A DNA stretch of 64,000 nucleotides from Raineyella sp044508675 (GTDB taxonomy: Bacteria > Actinomycetota > Actinomycetes > Propionibacteriales > Propionibacteriaceae): NCBI GenBank assembly GCA_044508675.1, contig JBIQHF010000005.1, forward strand, positions 1 through 64,000, given 5' to 3'. Below are positions 53,005 to 61,906 of the stretch, in pieces. The first letter of the stretch is position 1; each line of letters begins with the position of its first letter. The notes beneath the pieces are model-generated. The model did no database searches. It worked only from the letters and a program-made list of their open reading frames with translations, and was not told where the DNA came from. A program made the position numbers and the translations under genes.

Positions 53005-53649
53005 TCAGGCGGCCACGGTCACCGCATCGTCGGCCGCGGGCTCCGCGGTGGCGCCCTGCCGAGCCTCGACCGGGGCGAGTTCGTCGGAGTCTCGGCGACC
53101 ACCGGGCAGCACCATCTCGCGGACCAGCAACACGTCAGTGGGAGACGGGGCGGGGTCCGTACGGCGCGTGACCTGCTCGCCGCCGGCCTCGGCCTCGGCA
53201 CGGGCCCGGCGCAGGTGGCGCTTGACCGTCGACAGGGAGCACCCCAACCGCTGGGCGATGGTGTCCAGCGACATGTGCGGGTTCTGCGCGCGCAGCCGGA
53301 CGATCTCGGCGTGGTTGACCTGGTGTCCGGCGGACGGGGTGCCGGTGAGGGCATCCAGGTCGTCGGGACGGACGGTGAGGGACAGCAGCGACCGCATCCG
53401 CTTGCGCTGGTGCTCGGTGGTCCCGGCCACGAAACCGGCGACGTCCTGCTCGACAACGGCACGGTAGAGGCAGTCCTGCATGTGGTTGCAGCCGCCGCAG
53501 ATCGCCATCGCGCGCCGGGTCATGATGGTCCGAAGGCGGCGCTGCTCCGCCGACGCCGCGCGGCCGGGATCCTCCTCCAGCAGCGGGTGCTGGTAAAGGT
53601 CAGGATGGTCGGCGCAGCCGACCTCGGAAACAGAAACGCTCACGGTCAT
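53005..53649 (-). CDS. WhiB-family Fe-S regulator with C-terminal HTH
   Basis: The 214-residue protein has a WhiB core: C12 (GCADHPDLY), then C51, C54 and C60 in AMAICGGCNHMQDCLY, spaced to bind a [4Fe-4S] cluster. The conserved G(V/I)WGG turn is altered; here DVAGFVAGTTEHQRKRMR carries a Phe and no Trp. A second part (about 110-150) reads HMSLDTIAQRLGCSLSTVKRHLRRAR, seen as TIAQRLGCSLSTVKRHL, a helix-turn-helix. Most WhiB proteins are about 80-120 residues and lack an HTH. It should sense redox or NO and bind DNA by itself. It lies alone, between HAD and bpa. Confidence 0.85.
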   Translation of the reverse strand: MTVSVSVSEVGCADHPDLYQHPLLEEDPGRAASAEQRRLRTIMTRRAMAICGGCNHMQDCLYRAVVEQDVAGFVAGTTEHQRKRMRSLLSLTVRPDDLDALTGTPSAGHQVNHAEIVRLRAQNPHMSLDTIAQRLGCSLSTVKRHLRRARAEAEAGGEQVTRRTDPAPSPTDVLLVREMVLPGGRRDSDELAPVEARQGATAEPAADDAVTVAA

Positions 53650-53766
53650 CCCCTACTCGTGTGACGTATTCAGGTGTGCAGGTTCATAGCTAGGACGATC
53701 AGGTACGTGGGGATGGTTCCGTGGAGAAGAGAAAACTTGGGGGCCTTTGAGTGAATAGCAGGTGAA

Positions 53767-54279
53767 TCAGAGGTACATTCCACCTTGTCCGGGCTGCTGC
53801 GGGCCCTGTATCGGGCGGCCCGGAAGAGCGTCGGGGCGCTGCGGAAGTTCATGGCGGCCGCGTTCCACCTGGGCGCGTGAAGCCATCTGCTGGGCGACCA
53901 GCGCGGTCTGGATCCCCTGGAAGAGCCCCTCGAGCCAGCCGACCAATTGGGCCTGGGCGATCCGCAGCTCGTCGTTCGAGGGCGTGTGCTCCGCAGAGAA
54001 GGGGCGAGTCAGTCGCTGCAGTTCGTCGGCGAGCTCGGGGCTGAGGCCATCCTTCAGCTCGGTCACCGAGGTCGCGTGCACGTCGGCCAGGCGTCGCCGG
54101 CTCTGCTCGTCGAGCGGTGCGGCACGCTCCTCCTCGAGCAGCCGTTGGATCATCGTCGCGAGCCGCATCACCTTCGCGGGCTGCTGGACCTGACCGGTCA
54201 CCGAGTCATCCGACTCCTCGGTCCTGTCCTTCTGGCTGGTGTCCTGGGCGTCCTGCTTCTGCGGCTGGTCGTCGGTCAT
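53767..54279 (-). CDS. bpa: Bacterial proteasome activator Bpa
   Basis: The 170-residue protein is of the DUF2587/Bpa family, which forms a ring that opens the 20S proteasome without ATP. It has a disordered acidic N-terminus, then the helical core PAKVMRLATMIQRLLEEE and LSPELADELQRLTRPFS, NDELRIAQAQLVGWLEGLFQGIQTAL (seen as AQAQLVGWLEGLFQGI). The C-terminus ends GQGGMYL, close to the GQYL tail by which Bpa docks on the proteasome. Proteasome genes are elsewhere. The gap 53650-53766 is a short promoter region for the WhiB gene. Confidence 0.9.
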   Translation of the reverse strand: MTDDQPQKQDAQDTSQKDRTEESDDSVTGQVQQPAKVMRLATMIQRLLEEERAAPLDEQSRRRLADVHATSVTELKDGLSPELADELQRLTRPFSAEHTPSNDELRIAQAQLVGWLEGLFQGIQTALVAQQMASRAQVERGRHELPQRPDALPGRPIQGPQQPGQGGMYL

Positions 54280-54288
54280 GGGCCGAGT

Positions 54289-55266
54289 CTAGGAGTCCAT
54301 CACCAGCACGATCTTCCCCCGGTGCCCCGGCGAGTCGATCAGCTCGTGGGCCCGACGCACGTCGCTGAACGGGACCCGGGTGGTGTGCAGGGGCTTGATC
54401 GATCCGTCGGCGACCATCGGCCAGGCCGCCTCGACGGTCCGGGCGCAGATGGCGGCCTTCTGCTCGGCCGGACGGCCGCGCAGCGTCGCGGCGTGGATGC
54501 TGCAGCGCTTGTTCAGCAGCATGCCCAGGTCCAACTCGCCCTTGCGGCCACCTTGCAGACCGATGATCGACAGGCGGCCGTCCCTGGCCAGGGCCGTGAC
54601 GTTCTGGGTCAGGTACTTCGCGCCGATGATGTCCAGAGTGACGTCGATCCCGTGGCCGCCGGTGAGCTCCTTGGTCGCGGCCACCCAATCCTGGTGGTAG
54701 TCGAGTGGGTGGTCGGCGCCGAGGGAACGGCAATAGTCCAGCTTCTCTGCCGACCCGGATGTGGTGTAGACCGTACAGCCCAGCGCCTTGGCGTACTGGA
54801 TCGCGAACGAGCCGATGCCCCCGGCTCCACCGTGGACCAGGAAGTTCTCGCCCGCGCAGAGGCGCACCCCATCCATGTTGGCGACCACGGTCGCGGCGAC
54901 CTCGAGGAAGGCGCCGGCGTCGACCAGGTCCATGCCGGGCGGCGGCGGGACCAATTGGCCCGCCGGAGCGGTGACGTACTCGGCGTAGCCCCCGGCGGCC
55001 AGCAGGACCAGGCACTCCTGGCCGGGCTCCCAGCCGGTCGTCCCCTCGCCGAGCGCCTCGACCACCCCGGAGGCCTCGAGCCCGAGGATGTCGGAGAAGC
55101 CGGGTGGCGGCGGATAGTGCCCCCGGCGCTGCAGGACGTCGCCACGGTTGACGCCGGAGGCGACGATGCGGACCAGGACCTCGCCCGGGCCGGGCACCGG
55201 CCGCTCGGCCTCGACGATCTGCAGGGCCTCTGGTCCACCGGGCACGGGGGCTTGAATGGTGCGCAT
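54289..55266 (-). CDS. NAD(P)H:quinone oxidoreductase (MDR family)
   Basis: The 325-residue protein is of the zinc-independent quinone-oxidoreductase type (PIG3-like). It has ASGVNRGDVLQRRGHYPPPPG, seen as GVNRGDVLQRRG, then an NADPH fold with VHGGAGGIGSFAIQYAKALG. There are no zinc ligands. The C-terminus ends GKIVLVM. I choose ATG 55266 (MRTIQAPVPG); the upstream ATG at 55314 sits in the promoter of the adjacent tRNA. It lies 9 bases before bpa on the same strand. Confidence 0.9.
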   Translation of the reverse strand: MRTIQAPVPGGPEALQIVEAERPVPGPGEVLVRIVASGVNRGDVLQRRGHYPPPPGFSDILGLEASGVVEALGEGTTGWEPGQECLVLLAAGGYAEYVTAPAGQLVPPPPGMDLVDAGAFLEVAATVVANMDGVRLCAGENFLVHGGAGGIGSFAIQYAKALGCTVYTTSGSAEKLDYCRSLGADHPLDYHQDWVAATKELTGGHGIDVTLDIIGAKYLTQNVTALARDGRLSIIGLQGGRKGELDLGMLLNKRCSIHAATLRGRPAEQKAAICARTVEAAWPMVADGSIKPLHTTRVPFSDVRRAHELIDSPGHRGKIVLVMDS

Positions 55267-55315
55267 GCCTCCTAGCCTCGCACACCCTTCGCTAGGATCG
55301 GGGAAGAACCTCATT

Positions 55316-55402
55316 GGCGAGGTCGCATAGTGGACTAGTGCAGCCGCCTTGAAAGCGGCCGAGCGGGCGACCGCTCCGTGGGTTCGAATCCCACCCTCGC
55401 CG
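55316..55402 (+). tRNA. tRNA-Ser (anticodon UGA)
   Basis: A full cloverleaf of 87 bases: acceptor GGCGAGG/CCTCGCC, anticodon stem GCCGC/GCGGC with loop CTTGAAA (TGA), a long variable arm typical of Ser, T stem GTGGG/CCCAC with TTCGAAT, and G discriminator. CCA is not encoded. The next gene's GTG begins 1 base later. Confidence 0.97.
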
Positions 55403-55403
55403 C

Positions 55404-55847
55404 GTGAATACCTACCGCCTCGACGCGCCCCTGCCCGTTCGGGCCTTCGGCAACGCCGCCGTGCTCCTTGTCGTGGGAGGGATCCTGGTGGCCCTGGCCA
55501 CCGGGCTCCAGTGGCACGTCCTGGTGACCGTCCTCGGGGTGGTCATGATCGTGCTCGGCGTGGTGCTGCTGGGCCTGGCGGTCTTCGTCACGGTCCGCGG
55601 GCGGGCCCGGATCGCCGTGGACGACAACGGGTACGAGTTGACCGCCCGCGGGCATGCGAGCGCCCATGACTGGACCGACGTCACCCGGGCCACGATGACC
55701 GAGAAGGAGTTGCGCCTCTACCTGCGCGACGACGAGGACCACCCGGACCGGGTGCCGCTGCTCGACCCGGCCAAGTACGGCGAACTGGACCGCCTGGCCG
55801 AGGACGTCACCGAGCGGATGCGGCGGGCGTACGGGCGTCTCGACTGA
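55404..55847 (+). CDS. Two-TM membrane protein of unknown function
   Basis: The 147-residue protein has two close membrane segments (AVLLVVGGILVALATGL and LVTVLGVVMIVLGVVLLGLAVFV) and a cytoplasmic domain resembling a PH-like/DUF fold (RIAVDDNGYELTARGHAS...WTDVTRA). The GTG at 55404 begins immediately after tRNA-Ser, with no separate ribosome site. It may be expressed from processed read-through of the tRNA transcript, or leaderless. Function unknown. Confidence 0.65.
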   Translation: MNTYRLDAPLPVRAFGNAAVLLVVGGILVALATGLQWHVLVTVLGVVMIVLGVVLLGLAVFVTVRGRARIAVDDNGYELTARGHASAHDWTDVTRATMTEKELRLYLRDDEDHPDRVPLLDPAKYGELDRLAEDVTERMRRAYGRLD

Positions 55848-55851
55848 TGCG

Positions 55852-55890
55852 GCGGATCACCTGACCCAATGCTGCGGATCACCTGACCCA
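55852..55890 (+). repeat. 17-base direct repeat at the 3' end of the LCP gene
   Basis: GCGGATCACCTGACCCA occurs at 55852-55868 and again at 55874-55890, separated by 5 bases. The second copy contains the LCP gene's stop codon and last codons; the first is an exact partial duplicate just past it, in the gap before the convergent 55404 gene. Confidence 0.85.
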
Positions 55891-57447
55891 GTAGGGGGGA
55901 TCCGCGATCGCCTTCTCTGCCGCGACCGGGTCGTACGCGCAGACGTTGCGGACGTCCTCACTGGCCGGCGCCTCGACCGGGGCCACCTCCTCGGGGGCCG
56001 GGTCCGTGACTGCGGCCGGTTCCGGCGCCTTGGCGACGGCGGGCGCGTCGGTTGCCGGGTCCGCCGTCGGGTCAGCAGCCGGGGGCTCCTCCACCGGGGC
56101 CGACGGCGGCTCGTGCGACTCGTTGATGGCCTGCTGCACCTGGTTGCGCATCTCATCGAAGTCCGGGTGGGCCGAGATGAAGCCATGTTCGCCGTTGGTG
56201 AAGACGATCGATCGCATGTTCCCCTCGCGGACCAGCAGGGCCAGGTCCAGCACCGACGCCAGGTCGGCCTCGGGAACGTCGGTGACCACCACGTTCTGGA
56301 ATTCTCGGGCGATCGCCTCGTAGCGGCCCAGCAGGGTGGGGACGTTCACCTGGTCGGTCAGGGCGGTCATCAGGCAGCGCTGGCGGGCCATCCGTTCGAA
56401 GTCGTCGGATCCGAAGCGCCCCCGTGCGTACCAGAGCGCGTTGTTGCCGTCGAGGTGCTGCTCCGGGCCGGGGGAGAGCCACTGCTCGGGCAGGCGGCCG
56501 GCGTCGGTGCTGCCCCCCTTCGCGATGTAGCTGTTGATGTTGACCGTCACGCCACCGAGGGCGTTGATCAGCCCCTCGAACCCGGCCAGGTCGACCACCG
56601 CGTAGTAGTCGATCGAGAGGCCGAGCGCCTCACCGACGGAGATCTTCATCACCTCGCCACCGGCGTGCTCCGGGTCCGGGAACAGCTCCGGATGGGCGGC
56701 CGGGATGTAGTCGTACATCGCGTTGAGGAAGTACTCCGGGTCGTCGCCGTTGACGCCGTTGTACCAGCCGTACGGGTAGGCCTGGTCCAGGGCGCTGCCC
56801 TCGGGGAACGGCATCCGGGCGGTGTTGCGCGGCAACCCGAACAAGACGGTGTCGCCGGTGCGGGTGTCGATCGAGGCGACCATCACGGTGTCCGTGCGTA
56901 GACCGGTGCGGTTGGCACCGGCATCGCCGCCCAGCAGCAGCACGTTGAGGCGCCCCTGGGTCTTCCACTTCTGCGGGACCGCGCCGGCCTGCAGCGAGGT
57001 GTTGCCACCGAAGACCGAGGCGACCAGGTCGGCCTGGGACCAGGCGTAGCGCGCGGCGACGGCCATCGGCGCGGCGATCATGAAGGTGAGCGTGGTGACG
57101 AGCAGGAAGCTGAGGGGGCGTTGCCAGAACCGGACGCGGAGCGGGCGCAGGCTCCGGTGGGTGCTGACGACCACAACCACCCACAACAGGCCGACCACGG
57201 CGACAGCGGCCCCGGCGAAGCGCAGGAACGCCGGATCGACCACCATCGCCAGCACCCATTCGCGGCGCACCACAGCGGTCACCACCAGGGCGACCAGGGC
57301 GCCGATCGCCAGGCCGATGACCAGGTTCCCCCGCTTGCGCCGCCCGCTGCGGAGCAGTCCCACTCCCGGGAGCAGTGCCGCGATGACCGTCCAACCGCTG
57401 GCAGCGGCGAAGGAGTCAGTGCGCAGCTTGATGTGCTTGGGGTCCAT
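55879..57447 (-). CDS. LytR-CpsA-Psr (LCP) family cell-wall polymer ligase
   Basis: The 522-residue protein has three N-terminal membrane segments (about 20-40, 45-60 and 110-135), then the extracellular LCP domain: NVLLLGGDAGANRTGLRTDTVMVASID (seen as GGDAGANRTGLRTDTVM), SFPRNT-like LFGLPRNTARMPFPEG, and DYYAVVDLAGFEGLINALGGV. It ends in a Pro/Ala/Glu-rich tail with one Cys. LCP proteins transfer undecaprenyl-linked polymers (for example teichoic acid or arabinogalactan) to peptidoglycan. Its gene ends within the direct repeat at 55852-55890. Confidence 0.92.
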   Translation of the reverse strand: MDPKHIKLRTDSFAAASGWTVIAALLPGVGLLRSGRRKRGNLVIGLAIGALVALVVTAVVRREWVLAMVVDPAFLRFAGAAVAVVGLLWVVVVVSTHRSLRPLRVRFWQRPLSFLLVTTLTFMIAAPMAVAARYAWSQADLVASVFGGNTSLQAGAVPQKWKTQGRLNVLLLGGDAGANRTGLRTDTVMVASIDTRTGDTVLFGLPRNTARMPFPEGSALDQAYPYGWYNGVNGDDPEYFLNAMYDYIPAAHPELFPDPEHAGGEVMKISVGEALGLSIDYYAVVDLAGFEGLINALGGVTVNINSYIAKGGSTDAGRLPEQWLSPGPEQHLDGNNALWYARGRFGSDDFERMARQRCLMTALTDQVNVPTLLGRYEAIAREFQNVVVTDVPEADLASVLDLALLVREGNMRSIVFTNGEHGFISAHPDFDEMRNQVQQAINESHEPPSAPVEEPPAADPTADPATDAPAVAKAPEPAAVTDPAPEEVAPVEAPASEDVRNVCAYDPVAAEKAIADPPYWVR

Positions 57448-57663
57448 GTAGCGTGCTCCGAAGCGTCGAGATGTGGTCGGTCCAATGTAACGCGACGTTC
57501 ACCCCGGCGAGGAGTTCCGTGCCTGAGGATGTGCCAGCGCGGATGATCCGGTGGCGATCTGCGCCGGCCGCGCTCCGCCTGTCGGACCCGGTTGGACCGG
57601 TTGGAGGAGAATCGGTAGCATTTACCCTCGGTACACGGGGCCGTATCCACGGCCCCGTCCCAT

Positions 57664-57754
57664 GGAGGCGTCGCCTAGTCCGGTCTATGGCGCCCGCCTG
57701 CTAAGCGGGTTTGGGACTTATATCCCATCGCGGGTTCAAATCCCGCCGCCTCCG
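57664..57754 (+). tRNA. tRNA-Ser (anticodon GCU)
   Basis: A 91-base cloverleaf: acceptor GGAGGCG/CGCCTCC, anticodon stem CCCGC/GCGGG with loop CTGCTAA (GCT), a long variable arm (TTGGGACTTATATCCCATC) and T stem GCGGG/CCCGC. CCA is not encoded. A terminator follows immediately. Confidence 0.97.
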
Positions 57755-57761
57755 CAGCATC

Positions 57762-57797
57762 AGCCCCTCGGATCTCCACGATCCGAGGGGCTTTGTT
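57762..57797 (+). terminator. Rho-independent terminator after tRNA-Ser(GCU)
   Basis: AGCCCCTCGGATC (57762-57774) and its perfect complement (57780-57792) form a 13-base stem with a 5-base loop, then TTGTTGT. It should end the tRNA transcript before acsA. Confidence 0.9.
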
Positions 57798-57960
57798 GTG
57801 GTCGTTGCCCGGGGCGTTCACGGCATCCGGCGCCTGGTCGCCAAGGCGAGCGGTACGAGGGAATGGATCCCCTGACCACTCCTGTCCAGGGTATCCAAGC
57901 CATCAGTACAGGTTTAGAGTCCTCAACAGAGAGTGGATCCCGACCCGCAGGAGCGAAGCC

Positions 57961-59856
57961 ATGGTTCGCGAACAGCTCGATCTCGTCCCGCCGCCGCCCG
58001 CTGTGCTGTCGCAGGCCTCAGTGCAGGATCCGGCCGCCCTGGCCGAGAAGGCCCTGCAGGACCCGCAGGCATTCTGGGCCGCGGAGGCGGCCGAGCTCGA
58101 ATGGTCGACCCCCTGGGACGGGGTACTGGACGATTCGGACGCCCCGTTCTTCCGCTGGTTTCCCGGGGGGCGTACGAACATCGTCGCGAATGCGGTCGAC
58201 CGGCACCTGGTCGGGCCGCGGAAGAACAAGCTGGCCCTGATCTGGGTCTCCGAGGACGGGAACGTGACCCGTACGTTCTCCTTCCACGCACTCAACCGCG
58301 AGGTCACCAAGATGGCCAACGTGCTGAAGGCGATGGGCGTGGGCAAGGGGGATGTCGTCACCATCTACCTGCCGCGCATCCCGGAGATCTGGTTCGCGAT
58401 GCTTGCCTGCGCCAAGATCGGCGCCATCCACTCGGTGGTGTTCGGCGGCTACTCCGCCGATGCGCTGCGGGACCGGATCGACTCCTCGGAGTCCAAGCTC
58501 GTGATCACGGCGGACGGTTCGTGGATCAACGGCTCGGTCTTCCCGATGAAGGACATCGTCGACGAGGCGGTCCGGTTCTCCCCGACGGTGGAGAACGTCG
58601 TCGTGGTCCGCCGGACCGAGTCGCCGGTCACCATGGACCCGCTCCGGGACCACTGGCTGGCCGACCTGATGGCCCTCCCGATCGCCAAGGGGCCCTGCCC
58701 GACCGAGCCGATGGCTGCCGACGACCCCCTGTTCCTGCTGTACACCTCGGGGTCGACGGGGCGGCCGAAGGCCATCCTGCACGTCCATGGCGGCTTCCAG
58801 GTCGGCGTGTACTCGTCGATGAAGTACGTCTTCGACGTCCGGGACGAGGACCGCTACTGGTGCACCGCCGACCCCGGTTGGGTGACCGGCCACTCGTACG
58901 GGCTCTACGGGCCGCTGCTCAACGGCACGACGTCCTTCATGTACGAGGGCGGGCCGACCTTCCCCTACCCCGACCGGTGGTGGTCCCTCATCGAATTTTT
59001 CGGGATCTCGATCTTCTACACCGCGCCGACGGCGGTGCGGTCCCTGATGCGCTTCGGCAAGGCGTGGGCGAACCGGCACGACCTGTCCTCGCTGCGACTG
59101 CTCGGGTCGGTGGGGGAGCCGATCAACCCCGAGGCCTGGCAGTGGTTCCACGAGGTGATCGGCGCCGAGCGATGCCCGATCATGGACACCTGGTGGCAGA
59201 CCGAGACCGGAATGTTCCAGATCACCCCGCAGCCGGCGATGGCGCTCAAGCCCGGATCAGCCGGCAAGGCGTTCTACGGCCAGGAGGTGGCAGTGCTGGA
59301 CGAGAAGGGCCAGGAGGTGCCCGCCGGCACCGAGGGCCTGCTGGTGCTCAAGCATCCGTGGCCGGGGATGCTGCGCACCCTGTACCAGGAGGAGCAGCGC
59401 TACCTCGATACCTACTGGTCGAAGTACCCCGGCTACTACCTGACCGGTGACTCGGCCAGGATCGACGAGGACGGCTACGTGTGGGTCGTCGGCCGGGCGG
59501 ACGACGTGATCAAGGTCTCCGGCCACCGACTCGGTAGCGCCGAGGTGGAGTCCGCCCTCGACTCGCACCCGGACGTCGTCGAGGCCGCGGTGGTCGGGCT
59601 GCCGCACGACGTGAAGGGCCAGTCGATCTTCGCGTACGTGGTGCTGCGGCCCGGGCAGGAGGGCTCCCAGGAACTGGTCGAGGAGCTGCGTCGCCATGTT
59701 GCCCACCACCTCAGCCCGATCGCCAAGCCGGACGGGCTCGAGTTCGTCGAGTCGCTGCCCAAGACCCGCTCCGGCAAGATCATGCGGCGGGTGCTGCGCG
59801 CGCAGGCCCTGGGCGAGGATCTTGGCGACCTGTCCACGATGGACACCGAGGCCTGA
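57961..59856 (+). CDS. acsA: Acetyl-CoA synthetase (AMP-forming)
   Basis: The 631-residue enzyme activates acetate to acetyl-CoA. It has LYTSGSTGRPKAI (A3), MDTWWQTETGM (A5; the WW supports acetate specificity), TGDSARIDEDGYVWVVGRADDVIKVSGHR (seen as TGDSARIDEDGY), and the A10 lysine in KTRSGKIMRRVLR, which is the usual acetylation target. ATG 57961 has AGGAG 9 bases upstream. It converges with pckG across a strong terminator. Confidence 0.96.
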   Translation: MVREQLDLVPPPPAVLSQASVQDPAALAEKALQDPQAFWAAEAAELEWSTPWDGVLDDSDAPFFRWFPGGRTNIVANAVDRHLVGPRKNKLALIWVSEDGNVTRTFSFHALNREVTKMANVLKAMGVGKGDVVTIYLPRIPEIWFAMLACAKIGAIHSVVFGGYSADALRDRIDSSESKLVITADGSWINGSVFPMKDIVDEAVRFSPTVENVVVVRRTESPVTMDPLRDHWLADLMALPIAKGPCPTEPMAADDPLFLLYTSGSTGRPKAILHVHGGFQVGVYSSMKYVFDVRDEDRYWCTADPGWVTGHSYGLYGPLLNGTTSFMYEGGPTFPYPDRWWSLIEFFGISIFYTAPTAVRSLMRFGKAWANRHDLSSLRLLGSVGEPINPEAWQWFHEVIGAERCPIMDTWWQTETGMFQITPQPAMALKPGSAGKAFYGQEVAVLDEKGQEVPAGTEGLLVLKHPWPGMLRTLYQEEQRYLDTYWSKYPGYYLTGDSARIDEDGYVWVVGRADDVIKVSGHRLGSAEVESALDSHPDVVEAAVVGLPHDVKGQSIFAYVVLRPGQEGSQELVEELRRHVAHHLSPIAKPDGLEFVESLPKTRSGKIMRRVLRAQALGEDLGDLSTMDTEA

Positions 59857-59877
59857 CGGCCTCATAACGGCCCGCCC

Positions 59878-59931
59878 AACGCAGCCGCGGACGCCAACCC
59901 CAGCAGGAGGGTTGGCGTCCGCGGCTGCGTT
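59878..59931. terminator. Bidirectional terminator, 23-base perfect stem
   Basis: Bases 59878-59900 pair perfectly with 59909-59931 around an 8-base loop. It lies between convergent acsA and pckG. The stem contains GCAGCCGCGGACG, the same core as the repeat cluster at 34044-34211, so the two may share an origin. Confidence 0.92.
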
Positions 59932-59958
59932 CAGGTCGGACGGTCGGGTGTGACCGGA

Positions 59959-61812
59959 TCAGGCGTCGAGGGCCTTCTTCAGCACGTCCAGGTCGGCCCA
60001 GAGCTGCTTCGGGAGGCGCTCACCCAGCTTGGTGAACCACTCCTCGATCAGCGGGACCTCGGCCTTCCACTCGTCGACGTCGACCTTGAGCACAGCGGCC
60101 ATGGTCGCGTCGTCGACGTCGATACCGGTGCGGTCGATCGCGTCCAGCGTCGGGACGTAGCCGATCGGGGTCTCCTGGGCGTCGGCGGTGCCCTCGATCC
60201 GGCCGACGATCCAGGCCAGCACGCGGCTGTTCTCACCGAAGCCCGGCCAGAGGAACTTGCCGTCGTCCGACTTGCGGAACCAGTTGACGTAGAAGATCTT
60301 CGGCATGTGGGCGTTCTGGTGGCCGGTCTCCATGTCCAGCCAGTGCTGGATGTAGTCGCCGGCGTTGTAACCGATGAACGGCAGCATGGCCATCGGGTCG
60401 CGGCGGACCACACCGACGGCACCCTTGGCGGCGGCGGTCGTCTCCGAGGAGCACGTGGCACCCGCGAACACGCCGTGGGCCCACGAGCGGGTCTCGTACA
60501 CCAGCGGCACGGTGGTGGCGCGGCGGCCGCCGAAGAGGATCGCGTCGATCCGGACACCCTGCGGGTCGTCCCACTCCGGGGCCAGGATCGGGCACTGGGC
60601 GATCGGGGTGGTGAAGCGGCTGTTCGGGTGGGCGGCCTTGACACCGGACTCGGGGGTCCAGGGCTGGCCCTTCCAGTCGATCAGCTCGGCCGGCTTCTCG
60701 TCGGTCATGCCCTCCCACCAGACGTCGCCATCGGTCGTGCGGGCCACGTTGGTGAAGATCGAGTTGCCCGCCTCGATGGTGCGCATCGCGTTGGGGTTGG
60801 TGGAGTAGCCGGTGCCCGGGGCGACGCCGAAGAAGCCGTTCTCCGGGTTGACGCCGCGCAGGTAGCCCTCCTTGTCGAAGCGCATCCAGTTGATGTCGTC
60901 ACCGAGGGTCTCTGCGGTCCAGCCCTCGAGGGTCGGGTCGATCATCGCCAGGTTGGTCTTGCCGCAGGCCGACGGGAAGGCACCGGCGATGTGGTACGAC
61001 TTGCCCTGCGGCGAGGTCAGCTTGAGGATCAGCATGTGCTCGGCCATCCAGCCCTCGTCGCGGGCCATCACCGAGGCGATGCGCAGCGAGTAGCACTTCT
61101 TGCCCAGCAGCGCGTTGCCGCCGTAGCCGGAGCCGTACGACCAGATGGCGCGCTCCTCGGGGAAGTGGACGATGTACTTGTCCGGGTTGCACGGCCACGC
61201 GACGTCCTGCTGGCCCTCCTCGAGCGGGTAGCCGACGGAGTGCAGGCAGGGCACGAACTCACGGTCGCCGCCCTCGGTCATGGCCTTCAGCGGCTCGGTA
61301 CCCATCCGGGTCATGATGCGCATCGACATCGCGACGTAGGCCGAGTCGGAGATCTCCACGCCGAACTTCGGGTCCTCGGCGTCGATCGGCCCCATGCAGA
61401 ACGGGATCACGTACATCGTGCGGCCGTGCATCGAGCCCCGGTAGCGCTCGGTCAGGGTGGCCTTCATCTCGGCAGGGTCGGCCCAGTTGTTGGTCGGGCC
61501 CGCATCGATCTCTTCCTTCGAGCAGATGAACGTACGGTCCTCGACCCGGGCGACGTCGTCAGGGTCAGAGGCGAAGTAGTAGGAGTCCTTCTTCTTCGAG
61601 TCGTCCAGCTTGTACGCGGTGCCGGCAGCGACGAGTTCAGCCCCGAGACGGTCGAACTCCTCCTGGGAACCGTCACACCAATAGATCGAGTCGGGCTCGG
61701 TCAGGGCCGCAACCTCGGAGACCCATTCGAGCAATGCCTTGTGGGTGGTGGGTGCCTGGTTGGTGTCAACGGACACGGTGCGCTCCTCGTTGAGATCAGT
61801 AGGGGTCGACAT
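59959..61812 (-). CDS. pckG: Phosphoenolpyruvate carboxykinase (GTP)
   Basis: The 617-residue enzyme makes phosphoenolpyruvate from oxaloacetate with GTP, and links TCA intermediates to gluconeogenesis. It has the GTP-type P-loop FPSACGKTNLAM, GSYGGNALLGKK-like GYGGNALLGKKCYSLRIAS, and the active-site R-rich FGENSRVLAWIVGR. The frame's ATG at 61812 has little upstream support; an internal GTG at 61773 (VDTNQAP) is possible. A perfect CRP/GlxR-type site lies upstream at 61891. Confidence 0.96.
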   Translation of the reverse strand: MSTPTDLNEERTVSVDTNQAPTTHKALLEWVSEVAALTEPDSIYWCDGSQEEFDRLGAELVAAGTAYKLDDSKKKDSYYFASDPDDVARVEDRTFICSKEEIDAGPTNNWADPAEMKATLTERYRGSMHGRTMYVIPFCMGPIDAEDPKFGVEISDSAYVAMSMRIMTRMGTEPLKAMTEGGDREFVPCLHSVGYPLEEGQQDVAWPCNPDKYIVHFPEERAIWSYGSGYGGNALLGKKCYSLRIASVMARDEGWMAEHMLILKLTSPQGKSYHIAGAFPSACGKTNLAMIDPTLEGWTAETLGDDINWMRFDKEGYLRGVNPENGFFGVAPGTGYSTNPNAMRTIEAGNSIFTNVARTTDGDVWWEGMTDEKPAELIDWKGQPWTPESGVKAAHPNSRFTTPIAQCPILAPEWDDPQGVRIDAILFGGRRATTVPLVYETRSWAHGVFAGATCSSETTAAAKGAVGVVRRDPMAMLPFIGYNAGDYIQHWLDMETGHQNAHMPKIFYVNWFRKSDDGKFLWPGFGENSRVLAWIVGRIEGTADAQETPIGYVPTLDAIDRTGIDVDDATMAAVLKVDVDEWKAEVPLIEEWFTKLGERLPKQLWADLDVLKKALDA

Positions 61813-61890
61813 TACATGCCAAGGTTTTCTGGGTTCGATCCTATGCCACTTGGCCCACTGGTATTACAATGGCGAGCATAAACTTTTGTA

Positions 61891-61906
61891 TGTGAAACCG
61901 ATCACA
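61891..61906. promoter_or_regulatory. CRP/GlxR-type binding site upstream of pckG
   Basis: TGTGAAACCGATCACA is a perfect TGTGA-N6-TCACA. It sits 79-94 bases upstream of the pckG start in an AT-rich stretch (61850-61910). GlxR/Crp proteins bind this consensus in actinobacteria and control gluconeogenic genes. Confidence 0.8.

Noticed and set aside
57793..57960. Longer start for acsA at 57793
   Set aside because: It begins in the tRNA-Ser terminator; ATG 57961 has an AGGAG site and a family-like N-terminus.
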